DNA from: Bog-473 sp963787485
GTDB lineage: Bacteria; Actinomycetota; Acidimicrobiia; Acidimicrobiales; RAAP-2
Direction: 5' to 3'
Length of the DNA: 64,000 nt
Assembly (NCBI GenBank): GCA_963787485.1
Contig: CAWBDF010000002.1
Location: 558,001 to 622,000 of the forward strand
Shown: piece after piece, positions 25,972 to 34,524 of the stretch
Layout: each line of letters begins with the position of its first letter
Numbering within the stretch: position 1 is the stretch's first letter
The notes under the pieces: generated by a model
Told to the model about the DNA's origin: nothing
What the model saw: the letters and a program-made list of their open reading frames with translations, nothing else
Databases searched by the model: none
Position numbers and translations under genes: made by a program

Positions 25972-28900
25972 CTACAAGGTGTCCCTGGTCGCTCCGGCGT
26001 CGGCGAGCGGCAGCAGCTCTTCTATGAGCGCGCGCACGGCGTCTGCGGCGTCACCACCCTCGGGGAGCGGCACCAACAGCTGCGCGGCGTCCTGTTTGTA
26101 GGTCGCACCCGGTGCCAGGCGGTGGAGCCGCACCTGGGCGCTGGCCGGGAGGACCACCGGTTCCACCCGGGCCACGGGGCGGCGAGTGCCGCCGGGGCGC
26201 ACCGAGCTCATGGCGATCTCGCGCACGCCGCGCGCCATCGCCGTGGTCCGCAGGCGCGCCACGGCGAGCAGGGCCCGGGCCGTCGACGGGACCGGGCCGT
26301 AGCGGTCCGCCCACTCCACGCCGATGTCGTCCACCTGCTCGAGCGTGGTGGCGGCGGCCAACCGGCGATAGGCCTCGAGCCGGGCGTCCTCGGCCACCAC
26401 GTAATCTCCCGGCAGGTGCGCGTCGCCGGGGACGTCGATGGCCACGCTGGGAGGCGCCGGCCGAGGTTCGCCCCTGGCCTCGGCGACTGCCTCGGCAACC
26501 AATTGGACGTACAGGTCGTAGCCCACCGCGGCGATGTGCCCGGACTGGTCCGAGCCCAGCAGGTTGCCCGCCCCTCGGATCTCGAGGTCGCGCATGGCGA
26601 TCTTGAACCCGGAACCCAGCTCGGTGTGCTCGCCAATGGTGCGCAGCCGTTCGTAGGCCTGCTCGGAGAGGACACGGTCGGCCGGGTGGAACAGGTAGGC
26701 GTAGGCCCGTTGACCCCCCCGGCCGACCCGCCCGCGGATTTGGTGCAGCTGCCCCAGCCCGAGCAGGTCGGCCCGGTCGACAATGAGCGTGTTGACCGAG
26801 GGCATGTCGATGCCCGACTCAATGATGGTGGTGCACACCAGGACGTCGTAGCGCCGTTCCCAGAAGTCGAGCACCGCCGTCTCGAGGCTCCCCTCGTCCA
26901 TCTGGCCGTGTGCCACGACCACACGAGCCTCAGGGACGAGACTTCGCAGGTCGCGGGCCACCGTGTCGATGTCCGAAACCCGGTTGTGCACGAAGAAGGC
27001 CTGGCCCTCCCGCAACAGCTCACGGCGCAGCGCCTCGCTCACTGCGGCGGAGTCACGCTCGCCGACGTAGGTCAGGATCGGTCTGCGGTCCGCCGGCGGC
27101 GTGTTGACCATGGAGAGGTCCCTGATGCCCGTGAGGGCCATCTCGAGCGTGCGCGGGATGGGGCTGGCGGTCAACGTCAGGACGTCGACTCCTTCGGCCA
27201 TGCGCTTGACCGCCTCCTTGTGGGTCACCCCGAACCGCTGCTCCTCGTCGACGACGAGGAGCCCGAGGTCCTTGAACTGCACGTCCTGCGCCAGGAGCCG
27301 GTGGGTGCCGACGACCACGTCGACCGTCCCGTCGGCAAGTGCCCGCACCACCTCTCGCTGTTGCGCCGGCGAGAGGAACCGGCTGAGCAGCTCCACCCGG
27401 ACCGGGTACGGCGCGAAGCGGTCGGCAAACGTCTGGGCGTGCTGGCTCGCCAGCAGCGTGGTCGGGACGAGGACGGCTGCTTGCGCGCCGTCCTGGACCG
27501 CCTTGAACACGGCGCGCAACGCCACCTCGGTCTTGCCGAAGCCGACGTCGCCGCAGACGAGGCGGTCCATCGGCCTGGGCTCCTCCATGTCCCGTTTCAC
27601 GTCGGCGATCGCAGTCAACTGGTCCTCGGTCTCGACGTATCCGAACGAGGACTCCATTTCGGCCTGCCAGGGCGTGTCGGGTCCGAACGCGCGACCGGGC
27701 ACCGCGAGCCGGCGACGGTAGAGCTGGACCAGCTCGGCGGCTACCTCACTGGCGGCGGCCCGTGCCCTGGCTCTCGTCCGCTGCCAGTCCGCCCCGCCCA
27801 TCTTCGAGAGCGCGGGGGACTCTCCTCCCGAGTAGGGGGTGATGGCCTCAATCTGGTCGACCGGCAGGTACAGGCGGTCCGAGCCCCGGTACTGGAGGAT
27901 CAGGTAGTCGCGGGTGGCGCCACCCATGGTGCGAGTCGTCACGCCGTCGAAGCGCGCCACGCCGTGTTGGCGGTGCACCACGAAGGACCCGGCCACCAGG
28001 TCGTCGAAGAAGCCGTCGGCGGCACGAGCGCGGGGCCGGGCCCGCCGGTGCGGCATCCGCCGGCCGGTGACGTCGGTCTCCGAGAGGACCGCGACCTTCG
28101 AGTCCGGAAGGATGAACCCGTACACCAGGGGCGCCGTCACGACACAGGCACCCGGCGTCCCGGGTGCCACGTCTCGCACCGGAGCGTGGACGCCTTCGCT
28201 ACCCAGACCGGCGGAGAGACGAGCCGTCCCGGGCTCGGTGGCGGCACAGAGCGTCACCGTGTAGCCCTCGCCCACCAGTCGCGTGACCGCCGAGGCCAAC
28301 CGCGTCGGGTCTCCGGCGACGGGTTCGAAGCGTCGAACGCCGAGCACCGGCACCGAGGGCCCCTCTGGGACCGGCGGCACGGCGGCCACGCCGGAGGGGC
28401 AGTCGCGTAACAGGCGCTCGAAAGGGACGTGCAGACGCGGGAATCCATCGTCTCCGCCATCGTCCGCACCGGAATGTCCGGCGCCCCAGGTGGCCGCCAG
28501 CGTCTCGGCCAAGGCGGCCTCCTCGTCGAGGAGCTGGACCGCCCGGTCCCTGATACGCCGCGGCTCGACCAGTACCACCTGCGCCCCGGGGAGCAGCAGG
28601 TCGGGCAGCACCACCGGTGTCTGGTCGACGAAGGGCAGCCACGACTCCATGCCGTCGAACAGCTCGCCCGCGGCCAGGCGCTCCCACACCGAGGCGCCCC
28701 AGGGCTGGCGGGTCACCAGGGCCGCCGCCCGGGTACGCAGCTCCTCGGTGGCCACGATCTCCCTCGCCCCGAAGAGCACGACAGCATCGAGGTCGCCCGA
28801 CGAACGCTGGTCGCTCACCGCGAAGGCCGTCAGGCGGTCGACCTCGTCGCCCCAGAGGTCGATGCGCACGGGCACGTCGGAGGTGGAGGGGAATACGTCG

Positions 28901-29547
28901 ACGATGCCCCCGCGCACCGCGAACTCACCGCGGTGCTCGACCTGGTGTTCCCGCCGGTAGCCACGGGCGACCAGGGCCGAGAGCAGTCTCTCGACGTCGA
29001 CCTCGTCCCCGTGGTTGACCACCACGGGCGCAGCTGCGTCGGCCGGTCCGAGTCGCTGGAGCAGGGCGCGGACAGGAGCGACGATCACCCGGGGACCACC
29101 GGCCGGGAGGGCGGCGGCCGCTCCTGCCGTCTCTCTGGCGGCGGGGCCCGAGCCGGCGGCCGTCTCGAGGAGATGGCGCACGGCCAGCCGCCGCCCCATG
29201 GTCTCGACCTCGGGGCTGACCCGCTCGAAGGGCAGCGTCTCCCATGCGGGCAGCACGGCCACCGGACCGCGCAACGCGCCGGCCACCCGTGCGGCCGCCT
29301 CCGAGCCGTCACCATCTCCCGCGGGTGCGACCAGGCAGGCCAGGTCGTCGCCCAGACGCTCCGCATGGAGCCCGGTGGCCGTGACCACCAGGAGCGGCGC
29401 CCGCTCGGAGAAGGCCGCCAGCGCGGCCACCGCCACGGCCTGCGCCGCCTCGGGGACGGCGACAGTGGCGTCGGCGGAGCCCAACATGGCTCCCAGGACG
29501 GCCTCCCCCCGGAGCAGGCGGGGCAGGGCTCCCAGTGGCGTCGTCAT
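25972..29547 (-). CDS. mfd: transcription-repair coupling factor
   Basis: Complete 1,191-aa Mfd. It removes RNA polymerase stalled at DNA lesions and recruits UvrA. The UvrB-homology module is N-terminal. The RNA polymerase-interacting domain follows GSFVVHRQHGVARFDGV (about 520). The RecG-like translocase has Walker A GDVGFGKTE (near 662), LLVVDEEQRFGV (near 765) and LTASPIPRTL; the TRCF C-terminal domain closes the protein. ATG 29547 begins 10 nt after the pth stop. No frameshift is seen. Confidence 0.97.
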   Translation of the reverse strand: MTTPLGALPRLLRGEAVLGAMLGSADATVAVPEAAQAVAVAALAAFSERAPLLVVTATGLHAERLGDDLACLVAPAGDGDGSEAAARVAGALRGPVAVLPAWETLPFERVSPEVETMGRRLAVRHLLETAAGSGPAARETAGAAAALPAGGPRVIVAPVRALLQRLGPADAAAPVVVNHGDEVDVERLLSALVARGYRREHQVEHRGEFAVRGGIVDVFPSTSDVPVRIDLWGDEVDRLTAFAVSDQRSSGDLDAVVLFGAREIVATEELRTRAAALVTRQPWGASVWERLAAGELFDGMESWLPFVDQTPVVLPDLLLPGAQVVLVEPRRIRDRAVQLLDEEAALAETLAATWGAGHSGADDGGDDGFPRLHVPFERLLRDCPSGVAAVPPVPEGPSVPVLGVRRFEPVAGDPTRLASAVTRLVGEGYTVTLCAATEPGTARLSAGLGSEGVHAPVRDVAPGTPGACVVTAPLVYGFILPDSKVAVLSETDVTGRRMPHRRARPRARAADGFFDDLVAGSFVVHRQHGVARFDGVTTRTMGGATRDYLILQYRGSDRLYLPVDQIEAITPYSGGESPALSKMGGADWQRTRARARAAASEVAAELVQLYRRRLAVPGRAFGPDTPWQAEMESSFGYVETEDQLTAIADVKRDMEEPRPMDRLVCGDVGFGKTEVALRAVFKAVQDGAQAAVLVPTTLLASQHAQTFADRFAPYPVRVELLSRFLSPAQQREVVRALADGTVDVVVGTHRLLAQDVQFKDLGLLVVDEEQRFGVTHKEAVKRMAEGVDVLTLTASPIPRTLEMALTGIRDLSMVNTPPADRRPILTYVGERDSAAVSEALRRELLREGQAFFVHNRVSDIDTVARDLRSLVPEARVVVAHGQMDEGSLETAVLDFWERRYDVLVCTTIIESGIDMPSVNTLIVDRADLLGLGQLHQIRGRVGRGGQRAYAYLFHPADRVLSEQAYERLRTIGEHTELGSGFKIAMRDLEIRGAGNLLGSDQSGHIAAVGYDLYVQLVAEAVAEARGEPRPAPPSVAIDVPGDAHLPGDYVVAEDARLEAYRRLAAATTLEQVDDIGVEWADRYGPVPSTARALLAVARLRTTAMARGVREIAMSSVRPGGTRRPVARVEPVVLPASAQVRLHRLAPGATYKQDAAQLLVPLPEGGDAADAVRALIEELLPLADAGATRDTL

Positions 29548-29557
29548 CGGTGCGATT

Positions 29558-30124
29558 TCACGAGGGGAGGGAGTGGCACCACAGCGTCGCCGCGTCCATG
29601 CCGTCGGTCGCCAGGCGCTCCACCGCGTCGGCGGCCGTCTCGACCGCCACTTCCAGTGCCTGGCGCACCGCCGCCGAAGGCCGGCGCAGCACGTGGGCCG
29701 CCCCCTGGGCGGCGTTTGGCGGCTTGCCCACTCCGATGCGGACCCGGAGGAAGTCGCTCGAGTGGAGGTGCGCCTGCACCGAGCGCAGCCCGTTGTGGCC
29801 GGCCAGTCCGCCGCCCGCCTTGAGGCGCACGGCGCCCGGCGGCAGGTCGAGCTCGTCGTGCACGATGACCACCGACGTCGGCTCGGCCACCCCGAACCGC
29901 CGGGCCAGAGCCCGCACGGCCGCGCCGGAGTCGTTCATGTAGGTGGTGGGGACGGCCAGGACCACCCGCTTCGTCCCCATCGTGACCACGCCGGCCCGGG
30001 CTTGGACGCCTTTCTCCGCCCTGAGGGTCATCCCGTGGCGGGACGCCAGCAGCTCGACGGTGTCGGACCCGGCGTTGTGCAAGCTCCCGGCGAACTCCGC
30101 GCCCGGGTTGCCCAGTCCGACCAC
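29558..30124 (-). CDS. pth: peptidyl-tRNA hydrolase
   Basis: Releases tRNA from peptidyl-tRNA that dropped off ribosomes. GLGNPG opens the protein. The catalytic His is in SLHNAGSD (usual form TRHNxG), the conserved Asn in PTTYMNDSG, HDELDLPPG carries the Asp, and KAGGGLAGHNGLRS is the substrate loop. GTG 30124 gives a slightly short N-terminus. The frame is in phase with the upstream rplY stop TAG, 19 codons away, and those codons (RRPFARPERRGTPADLL) look like real pth N-terminal sequence, so a non-standard upstream start such as CTG is possible. Confidence 0.93.
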   Translation of the reverse strand: MVGLGNPGAEFAGSLHNAGSDTVELLASRHGMTLRAEKGVQARAGVVTMGTKRVVLAVPTTYMNDSGAAVRALARRFGVAEPTSVVIVHDELDLPPGAVRLKAGGGLAGHNGLRSVQAHLHSSDFLRVRIGVGKPPNAAQGAAHVLRRPSAAVRQALEVAVETAADAVERLATDGMDAATLWCHSLPS

Positions 30125-30181
30125 GAGCAGGTCGGCCGGGGTGCCCCGGCGCTCGGGTCGGGCGAAGGGGCGCCGCAGGGC

Positions 30182-30838
30182 CTAGCCCTCTTCGGGTGTG
30201 GCCTCGGATGACCCCCCGGTGGGCTCCGCCGCTCCTGCCTCGCCTTCGGCCGTGGGCTCGCCGCCTTCGGGGGTCATGGCCACCCTCGGAGGTTGCCCCA
30301 TGGCGATGGCCGACTCGGGGTCGATGTCGGTGGTGACCCCGGCCGGCAGCACCAAGTCCGAGACGCGCACCTGGCCACCGATGGTGAGCCCGCTGATATC
30401 GACCTCGAGCACGGTGGGGATGTTCGCCGGAACCGCGCGGATGGCCACGCTGAACATCTGCTGCTCGACCAGGCCGTCACCGTGGTTGACCTCGGTGGCC
30501 TCTCCCACCAGCGTGACGGGCACGTCGGCGCTGATGACCTCGTCGCGTCGGACGATCACGAAATCGACGTGCGTCACCGTCTGAGCCACGGGGTGCCGCT
30601 GCATCTCACGAGCCAGGGCGAGGTAGGTGCCCGCGGCGGTGTCGAGCGAGAGCAGCTGGTTGGCCCCGGCGTCGCTGTTCAACGCGACTCTGAGGTCCCG
30701 CGCCACGACCGCGACCGGGAGGGCCTCGGTCCCGTGCCCGTAGATGACCCCGGGGATCTTGCCCTCCCGGCGCAGTCGGCGCACGGCACGGCTGCCGGTC
30801 GGACGCCCGATTTCGGCAGCGAGTACGACTTCGGCCAT
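30182..30838 (-). CDS. rplY: 50S ribosomal protein L25/general stress protein Ctc
   Basis: A 218-aa member of the long (Ctc) form of bL25, which binds 5S rRNA. The N-terminal L25 domain has GKIPGVIYGHGTEALPVAV, and LLSLDTAAGTYLALAREMQRHPVAQTVTHVDF; the C-terminal beta domain has PTVLEVDISGLTIGGQVRVSDLVLPAGV. An acidic, Gly/Glu-rich tail follows. ATG 30838 is the usual start (MAEVVLAAE) and makes the longer reading frame upstream unnecessary. It lies between prs and pth. Confidence 0.95.
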   Translation of the reverse strand: MAEVVLAAEIGRPTGSRAVRRLRREGKIPGVIYGHGTEALPVAVVARDLRVALNSDAGANQLLSLDTAAGTYLALAREMQRHPVAQTVTHVDFVIVRRDEVISADVPVTLVGEATEVNHGDGLVEQQMFSVAIRAVPANIPTVLEVDISGLTIGGQVRVSDLVLPAGVTTDIDPESAIAMGQPPRVAMTPEGGEPTAEGEAGAAEPTGGSSEATPEEG

Positions 30839-30968
30839 GGCGATCTCCTCGGGTGGGACAGGGCGGTGGTCGGGAGGGCGCATTGCGCCTCGCCGAACGG
30901 CCTTCCAGGGTAGCCGCGACCTGGTCCCCTGGACCACCACGGCGCGGGTCGTCCAGGCACGGGCGTCC

Positions 30969-31940
30969 TCAGACCAGGTTGTCGCCCCCGAAGAGCTCCG
31001 AGACCGAGGTGTCCTCGAACACGGCGTCGATGGCGTCGGCGATGATCTTGGCCACCGAGAGGATCTCGAGCTTGTCGAAGGCGAGCCCGTCGGCCACCGG
31101 CAAGGTGTCGGTCACCACCACTCGGGAGACCGGCGCCGCCTTGAGCCGGTCCACGGCGGGGTCCGAGAGGACCCCGTGCGTGGCCATGGCGCAGATGTCC
31201 GCCGCACCGGCCTCGGCCAGCAGCTCGGCCGCGGCGCAGATGGTGCCCGCCGTGTCGATCATGTCGTCGATCAGCACGCAGCGGCGTCCTTGCACGTCGC
31301 CGATCACGTGGCGCGCCTTGACCTCGTTGAACGTGTCCCGGGGCCGGGTCTTGTGGATCAGGGCCAGGTCGCAGCCAAGATGCTGGCTGTAGCGCTCGGC
31401 CACCTTCACCCGCCCGGCGTCGGGGGCCACCACCACCACGTCGTCGCCCAAGTGCTCCTTCATGTAGGCCTCGAGCACCGGCGCCGCCACCAGGTGGTCG
31501 AAGGGGGTGTCGAAGAAGCCCTGGATCTGGCCGGAGTGCAGGTCGACGCTGATGACACGGTCGGCACCGGCGGCCGAGAGCATGTCCGCCACCAGCTTGG
31601 CCGTGATGGGCTCGCGTCCGGTCGACTTGCGGTCCTGGCGGGAGTAGCCGTAGTAGGGGCAGACCGCGGTGATGCGCTTGGCCGACGCCCGCTTGGCAGC
31701 GTCGATCATGATCAGCTGCTCCATCAGCGAGTCGTTCACCGGGCTGGCGTGGGTCTGGACGATGAAGACGTCACAGCCTCGGATGGAGATGTCGTACTTG
31801 CAGTAGATCTCCCCGTTGGCGAACTCACGAAGGTTGGCTTCACCGAGCTCGACGCCCAGGTGCCGCGCGATGTCGTCGGCCAGCGCCGGGTGGGCGCGCC
31901 CCGAGATCAGCTCGAGCCGGCGCCGCGGGATCAGCTCCAC
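30969..31940 (-). CDS. prs: ribose-phosphate pyrophosphokinase
   Basis: Makes PRPP from ribose 5-phosphate and ATP for nucleotide, His and Trp synthesis. The 323-aa sequence has FANGEIYCKYDISIRGCDVFIVQT, the flexible-loop KRASAKRITAVCPYYGYSRQDRK, the metal/PRPP region VISVDLHSGQIQGFFD, and the PRPP-binding loop VLIDDMIDTAGTI. GTG 31940 (VELIPRRRLELISG) is the natural start; the open frame continues upstream only through a GC-rich repeat without protein-like sequence. It sits directly behind glmU, as in many actinobacteria. Confidence 0.96.
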   Translation of the reverse strand: MELIPRRRLELISGRAHPALADDIARHLGVELGEANLREFANGEIYCKYDISIRGCDVFIVQTHASPVNDSLMEQLIMIDAAKRASAKRITAVCPYYGYSRQDRKSTGREPITAKLVADMLSAAGADRVISVDLHSGQIQGFFDTPFDHLVAAPVLEAYMKEHLGDDVVVVAPDAGRVKVAERYSQHLGCDLALIHKTRPRDTFNEVKARHVIGDVQGRRCVLIDDMIDTAGTICAAAELLAEAGAADICAMATHGVLSDPAVDRLKAAPVSRVVVTDTLPVADGLAFDKLEILSVAKIIADAIDAVFEDTSVSELFGGDNLV

Positions 31941-31989
31941 AGTCCCCAACGCTACTGCGCCGCCGCCTCGCCTGCCTCGGGCCGGCCCG

Positions 31990-32037
31990 GTCTCCCCCGC
32001 CTGCGCCGGTCGTGTCTCCCCCGCTTGCGCCGGTCGT
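31990..32037. repeat. 24-bp tandem repeat between glmU and prs
   Basis: Two adjacent 24-bp units, 31990-32013 and 32014-32037, differ at one position, with a partial further copy to the left. They occupy the short glmU-prs gap. No hairpin with a T tract is seen, so I do not call a terminator. Confidence 0.7.
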
Positions 32038-32050
32038 GGCTCCATCAGGC

Positions 32051-33151
32051 TCAGGACTCGGGGCCCCGGACGACCGAGTGCGGCCCGACCACCCCACCCT
32101 CGGGCACCTCCGCCCCTTGCTCGAGGACGCTGTAGGAGCCGATGCGTGCGTCGTCGCCGATGGTGGCCCGGGTGCAGACGCTCTCGGCCACGACGGCACG
32201 ACATCCGACGACGGTGTCGGTCAGCACCGCGTTGGGTCCGATCTCCGAGCCCGCCCCGACCACACAGCCGCCCCGCAGCACCACACCGGGCAGGAGCGAC
32301 ACGTCGGCCTCCAGACGCGCCGCGGCGTCGATGTAGGTGCGCTCTGGGTCCCACATGGTCACGCCGCGTCGCATCCAGCGCTCGTTGATCCGGTCCCGCA
32401 GCTCGGCCTCGGCCACCGCCAGCTGGGCCCGGTCGTTGACGCCTGCAGCCTCCATGGAGTCGGACAGCAGCAGCGAGCGGACCGCATACCCGGCGCTCTG
32501 CAAGACCGCCACGGCGTCGGTCAGGTAGTACTCGCCCTGTGAGTTGGCCGGGCTGAGCCGGCGCAGGGTCGCCGCCAGAATGCTGCGCCGGAAGCAGTAG
32601 ATGGACGTGTTGACCTCGTCGATCTCCTTCTCCTCGTCGGTGGCGTCGGCCTCCTCCACCACTCGCGTCACGTCGCCGTCCTTGCCGTAGACGACCCTGC
32701 CGTATCCGGTGGGGTTGTCCACCACCGCGGTGAGGAGCGTGGCACCGGCGTCCTCGGCCCGGTGCGCTCGCACCAGCGCGGCCAGCGTCTGAGGGCGCAG
32801 CAGGGGCGTGTCCCCCGGGAGCACCACGACATCCTCTATCTCGTCGTCGTCGTCGGGCAGACCGGTCAGCCCGACGGCCAACGCGTCGCCGGTGCCGGTA
32901 CGTGCCAGCTGTTCGACGAACTCGATCTCCATGGTGGGAGGAGCGTGCTGCACGAGCGTCTTGGTCACCCATTCACCGCGATGGCCCACGACCACCACCA
33001 CCCGCCGCACGTCGATCTCGGCCATGGCGTCGAGCACGTGCAGGATCATGGGGCGCCCACACAGGAGGTGCAGCGGCTTGGGCCGCTCTGAGCGCATCCG
33101 GGTCCCCTCCCCGGCAGCCAGGACCACGGCGGAGAGACGGCGCTCGAGCAT
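32051..33151 (-). CDS. glmU: GlmU-type N-acetylglucosamine-1-phosphate uridylyltransferase, shortened C-terminus
   Basis: The N-terminal nucleotidyltransferase is complete: VVLAAGEGTRMRSERPKPLH is the nucleotide-binding signature, VVLPGDTPLL the metal site, GYGRVV and EVNTSIYCF the substrate region, and NDRAQLAVAE ends the domain. The left-handed beta-helix starts (WDPERTYIDAAARLEADVSL) but stops after a few coils at 366 aa, against about 450-490 in full GlmU. The C-terminal acetyltransferase residues (catalytic His and the AGHLTYLGD-like segment) are missing. It should make UDP-GlcNAc from GlcNAc-1-P; acetylation of GlcN-1-P would need another protein. No downstream frame continues the helix, so this is not a simple frameshift. 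Confidence 0.88.
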   Translation of the reverse strand: MLERRLSAVVLAAGEGTRMRSERPKPLHLLCGRPMILHVLDAMAEIDVRRVVVVVGHRGEWVTKTLVQHAPPTMEIEFVEQLARTGTGDALAVGLTGLPDDDDEIEDVVVLPGDTPLLRPQTLAALVRAHRAEDAGATLLTAVVDNPTGYGRVVYGKDGDVTRVVEEADATDEEKEIDEVNTSIYCFRRSILAATLRRLSPANSQGEYYLTDAVAVLQSAGYAVRSLLLSDSMEAAGVNDRAQLAVAEAELRDRINERWMRRGVTMWDPERTYIDAAARLEADVSLLPGVVLRGGCVVGAGSEIGPNAVLTDTVVGCRAVVAESVCTRATIGDDARIGSYSVLEQGAEVPEGGVVGPHSVVRGPES

Positions 33152-33200
33152 GGGCGCATTCTTAGCCCGCCGGAGCGGCCGACCGAGGTATGGGACACTC

Positions 33201-34151
33201 GTGTCGGTGCCCGAGATGGTCCCCTATGACGAGTTCGGCCTCTTCCACGAGAACGCCGCCGAGTACGGGCTGCCCTACGGCGGCCCACCTGACGTGCGAC
33301 GGGTGGAGATGGAGGTCGGTGACGGCCGCCGTGTCTCGAGCCTTCTGTGGGGAGCGGCGTCCAGGCCGCCCGAGCTCGTCCTCGTCCACGGCGGCGCGCA
33401 GAACGCCCACACCTGGGACACGGTGGCCCTCGCCCTCGGGCGTCCCCTCCTGGCGGTGGACCTGCCCGGACACGGCCATTCCGACGGCGGTCCCGGGGGT
33501 CCGGCGTCGCCGTTCTCCAACGGCCCCGACCTCGCCACCGTGGTGGCCGAACTGGCGCCCGACGCGCGTGGCGTGGTGGGCATGTCGCTCGGCGGCCTGT
33601 CCTCCATCGCGTTGACCGCCACTGCGCCCGAGTTGGTCCGCGCCCTCGTGCTCGTCGACGTCACGCCGGGAGTCAACGCCGGCAAGGCGTCGCGCATCAC
33701 CGCGTTCGTCGACGGACCCGCCAGCTTCGAAAACTTCGACGAGCTGTTGGCCCGTACGATTGAGCACAACCCCGAGCGCACGGAGTCCTCGCTGCGCCGC
33801 GGCATCCTTCACAACGCCGTCCAGCGCGACGACGGCACCTGGGTGTGGCGTTACGCGCGCCATCGTTCGAGCGACACTCGATCCGTCCCGGACTACTCGG
33901 CGTTGTGGGAGGCCATCTCCTCCATCACGGTGCCGTTGCTCCTCGTGCGCGCACTGGCGTGGTCGGTGGTCGATGACGCGGACGTCGACGAGCTGCTGCG
34001 CCGACAGCCGACCGCCGCAATCGTCGGCGTCGAGGGTGCGGGTCACAGCGTCCAGGGCGACCGGCCACTCGAGTTGGCCGGGATCCTTGACAGCTTCCTC
34101 TTCGGCGGCGGCGATCTCCCGAGCGGCGAGGGTTCGGCCCGGATCGGCTGA
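33201..34151 (+). CDS. alpha/beta hydrolase
   Basis: A 316-aa alpha/beta-fold hydrolase. LVLVHGGAQNAHTWDTVALAL is the oxyanion region, LLAVDLPGHGHSDGG the typical strand-4 signature, VVGMSLGGLSS the nucleophile elbow with Ser, and EGAGHSVQGDRP holds the catalytic His. Start at GTG 33201 with an in-frame ATG at 33216. The stop overlaps the start of the next small membrane-protein gene by one base. Substrate unknown; the family covers esterases, haloalkane dehalogenases and others. Confidence 0.85.
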   Translation: MSVPEMVPYDEFGLFHENAAEYGLPYGGPPDVRRVEMEVGDGRRVSSLLWGAASRPPELVLVHGGAQNAHTWDTVALALGRPLLAVDLPGHGHSDGGPGGPASPFSNGPDLATVVAELAPDARGVVGMSLGGLSSIALTATAPELVRALVLVDVTPGVNAGKASRITAFVDGPASFENFDELLARTIEHNPERTESSLRRGILHNAVQRDDGTWVWRYARHRSSDTRSVPDYSALWEAISSITVPLLLVRALAWSVVDDADVDELLRRQPTAAIVGVEGAGHSVQGDRPLELAGILDSFLFGGGDLPSGEGSARIG

Positions 34152-34495
34152 TGGACCGACGCGTCTGGCTCTCGCACCGGGCGCTGCGACTGCACGCGGT
34201 GCTGCTCGTGGTCGTTCCCGCCTTCCTCGCCATGGGCGCCTGGCAGCTGAGCCGCGCCCTGGGCGGCAACGAGCTCAGTTGGGCCTACGTCTTCGAGTGG
34301 CCGCTGTTCGCGGGCTACGCCGTCTACATGTGGTGGCGTCTCGTCCACGAGACCACTGAGGACGCGCCGCCCCTCTCCGCCGGGCCGGTCGCCGGCGGGG
34401 TGGACGGCACCGCGCCGGAGGAGGACGCCGAACTGGCGGCCTACAACGAGTACCTGGCCCAGCTGGCCGAGCGCGATCGCGCGGCGGGACGCTGA
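34151..34495 (+). CDS. small two-helix membrane protein, conserved in actinobacteria
   Basis: A 114-aa protein with two membrane segments (LHAVLLVVVPAFLAMGAWQL and WAYVFEWPLFAGYAVYMWW) joined by a short loop, then an acidic, Ala-rich soluble tail ending NEYLAQLAERDRAAGR. Its start overlaps the hydrolase stop (TGATG), so the two genes are coupled. I recall similar proteins next to hydrolases or regulators in actinobacteria but no function. Confidence 0.65.
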   Translation: MDRRVWLSHRALRLHAVLLVVVPAFLAMGAWQLSRALGGNELSWAYVFEWPLFAGYAVYMWWRLVHETTEDAPPLSAGPVAGGVDGTAPEEDAELAAYNEYLAQLAERDRAAGR

Positions 34496-34524
34496 CCCAC
34501 CATGGAGGCAGGCCTGGAGACTCC

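Noticed and set aside
25651..28410. 919-codon open frame antisense to mfd
   Set aside because: Composition is Arg/Gly/His-rich without domains, and the opposite strand encodes a complete Mfd; it is a high-GC shadow.
32051..32972. Extension of prs upstream through the 24-bp repeats
   Set aside because: Runs antisense-frame through glmU; real PRPP synthetase sequence begins at GTG 31,940.
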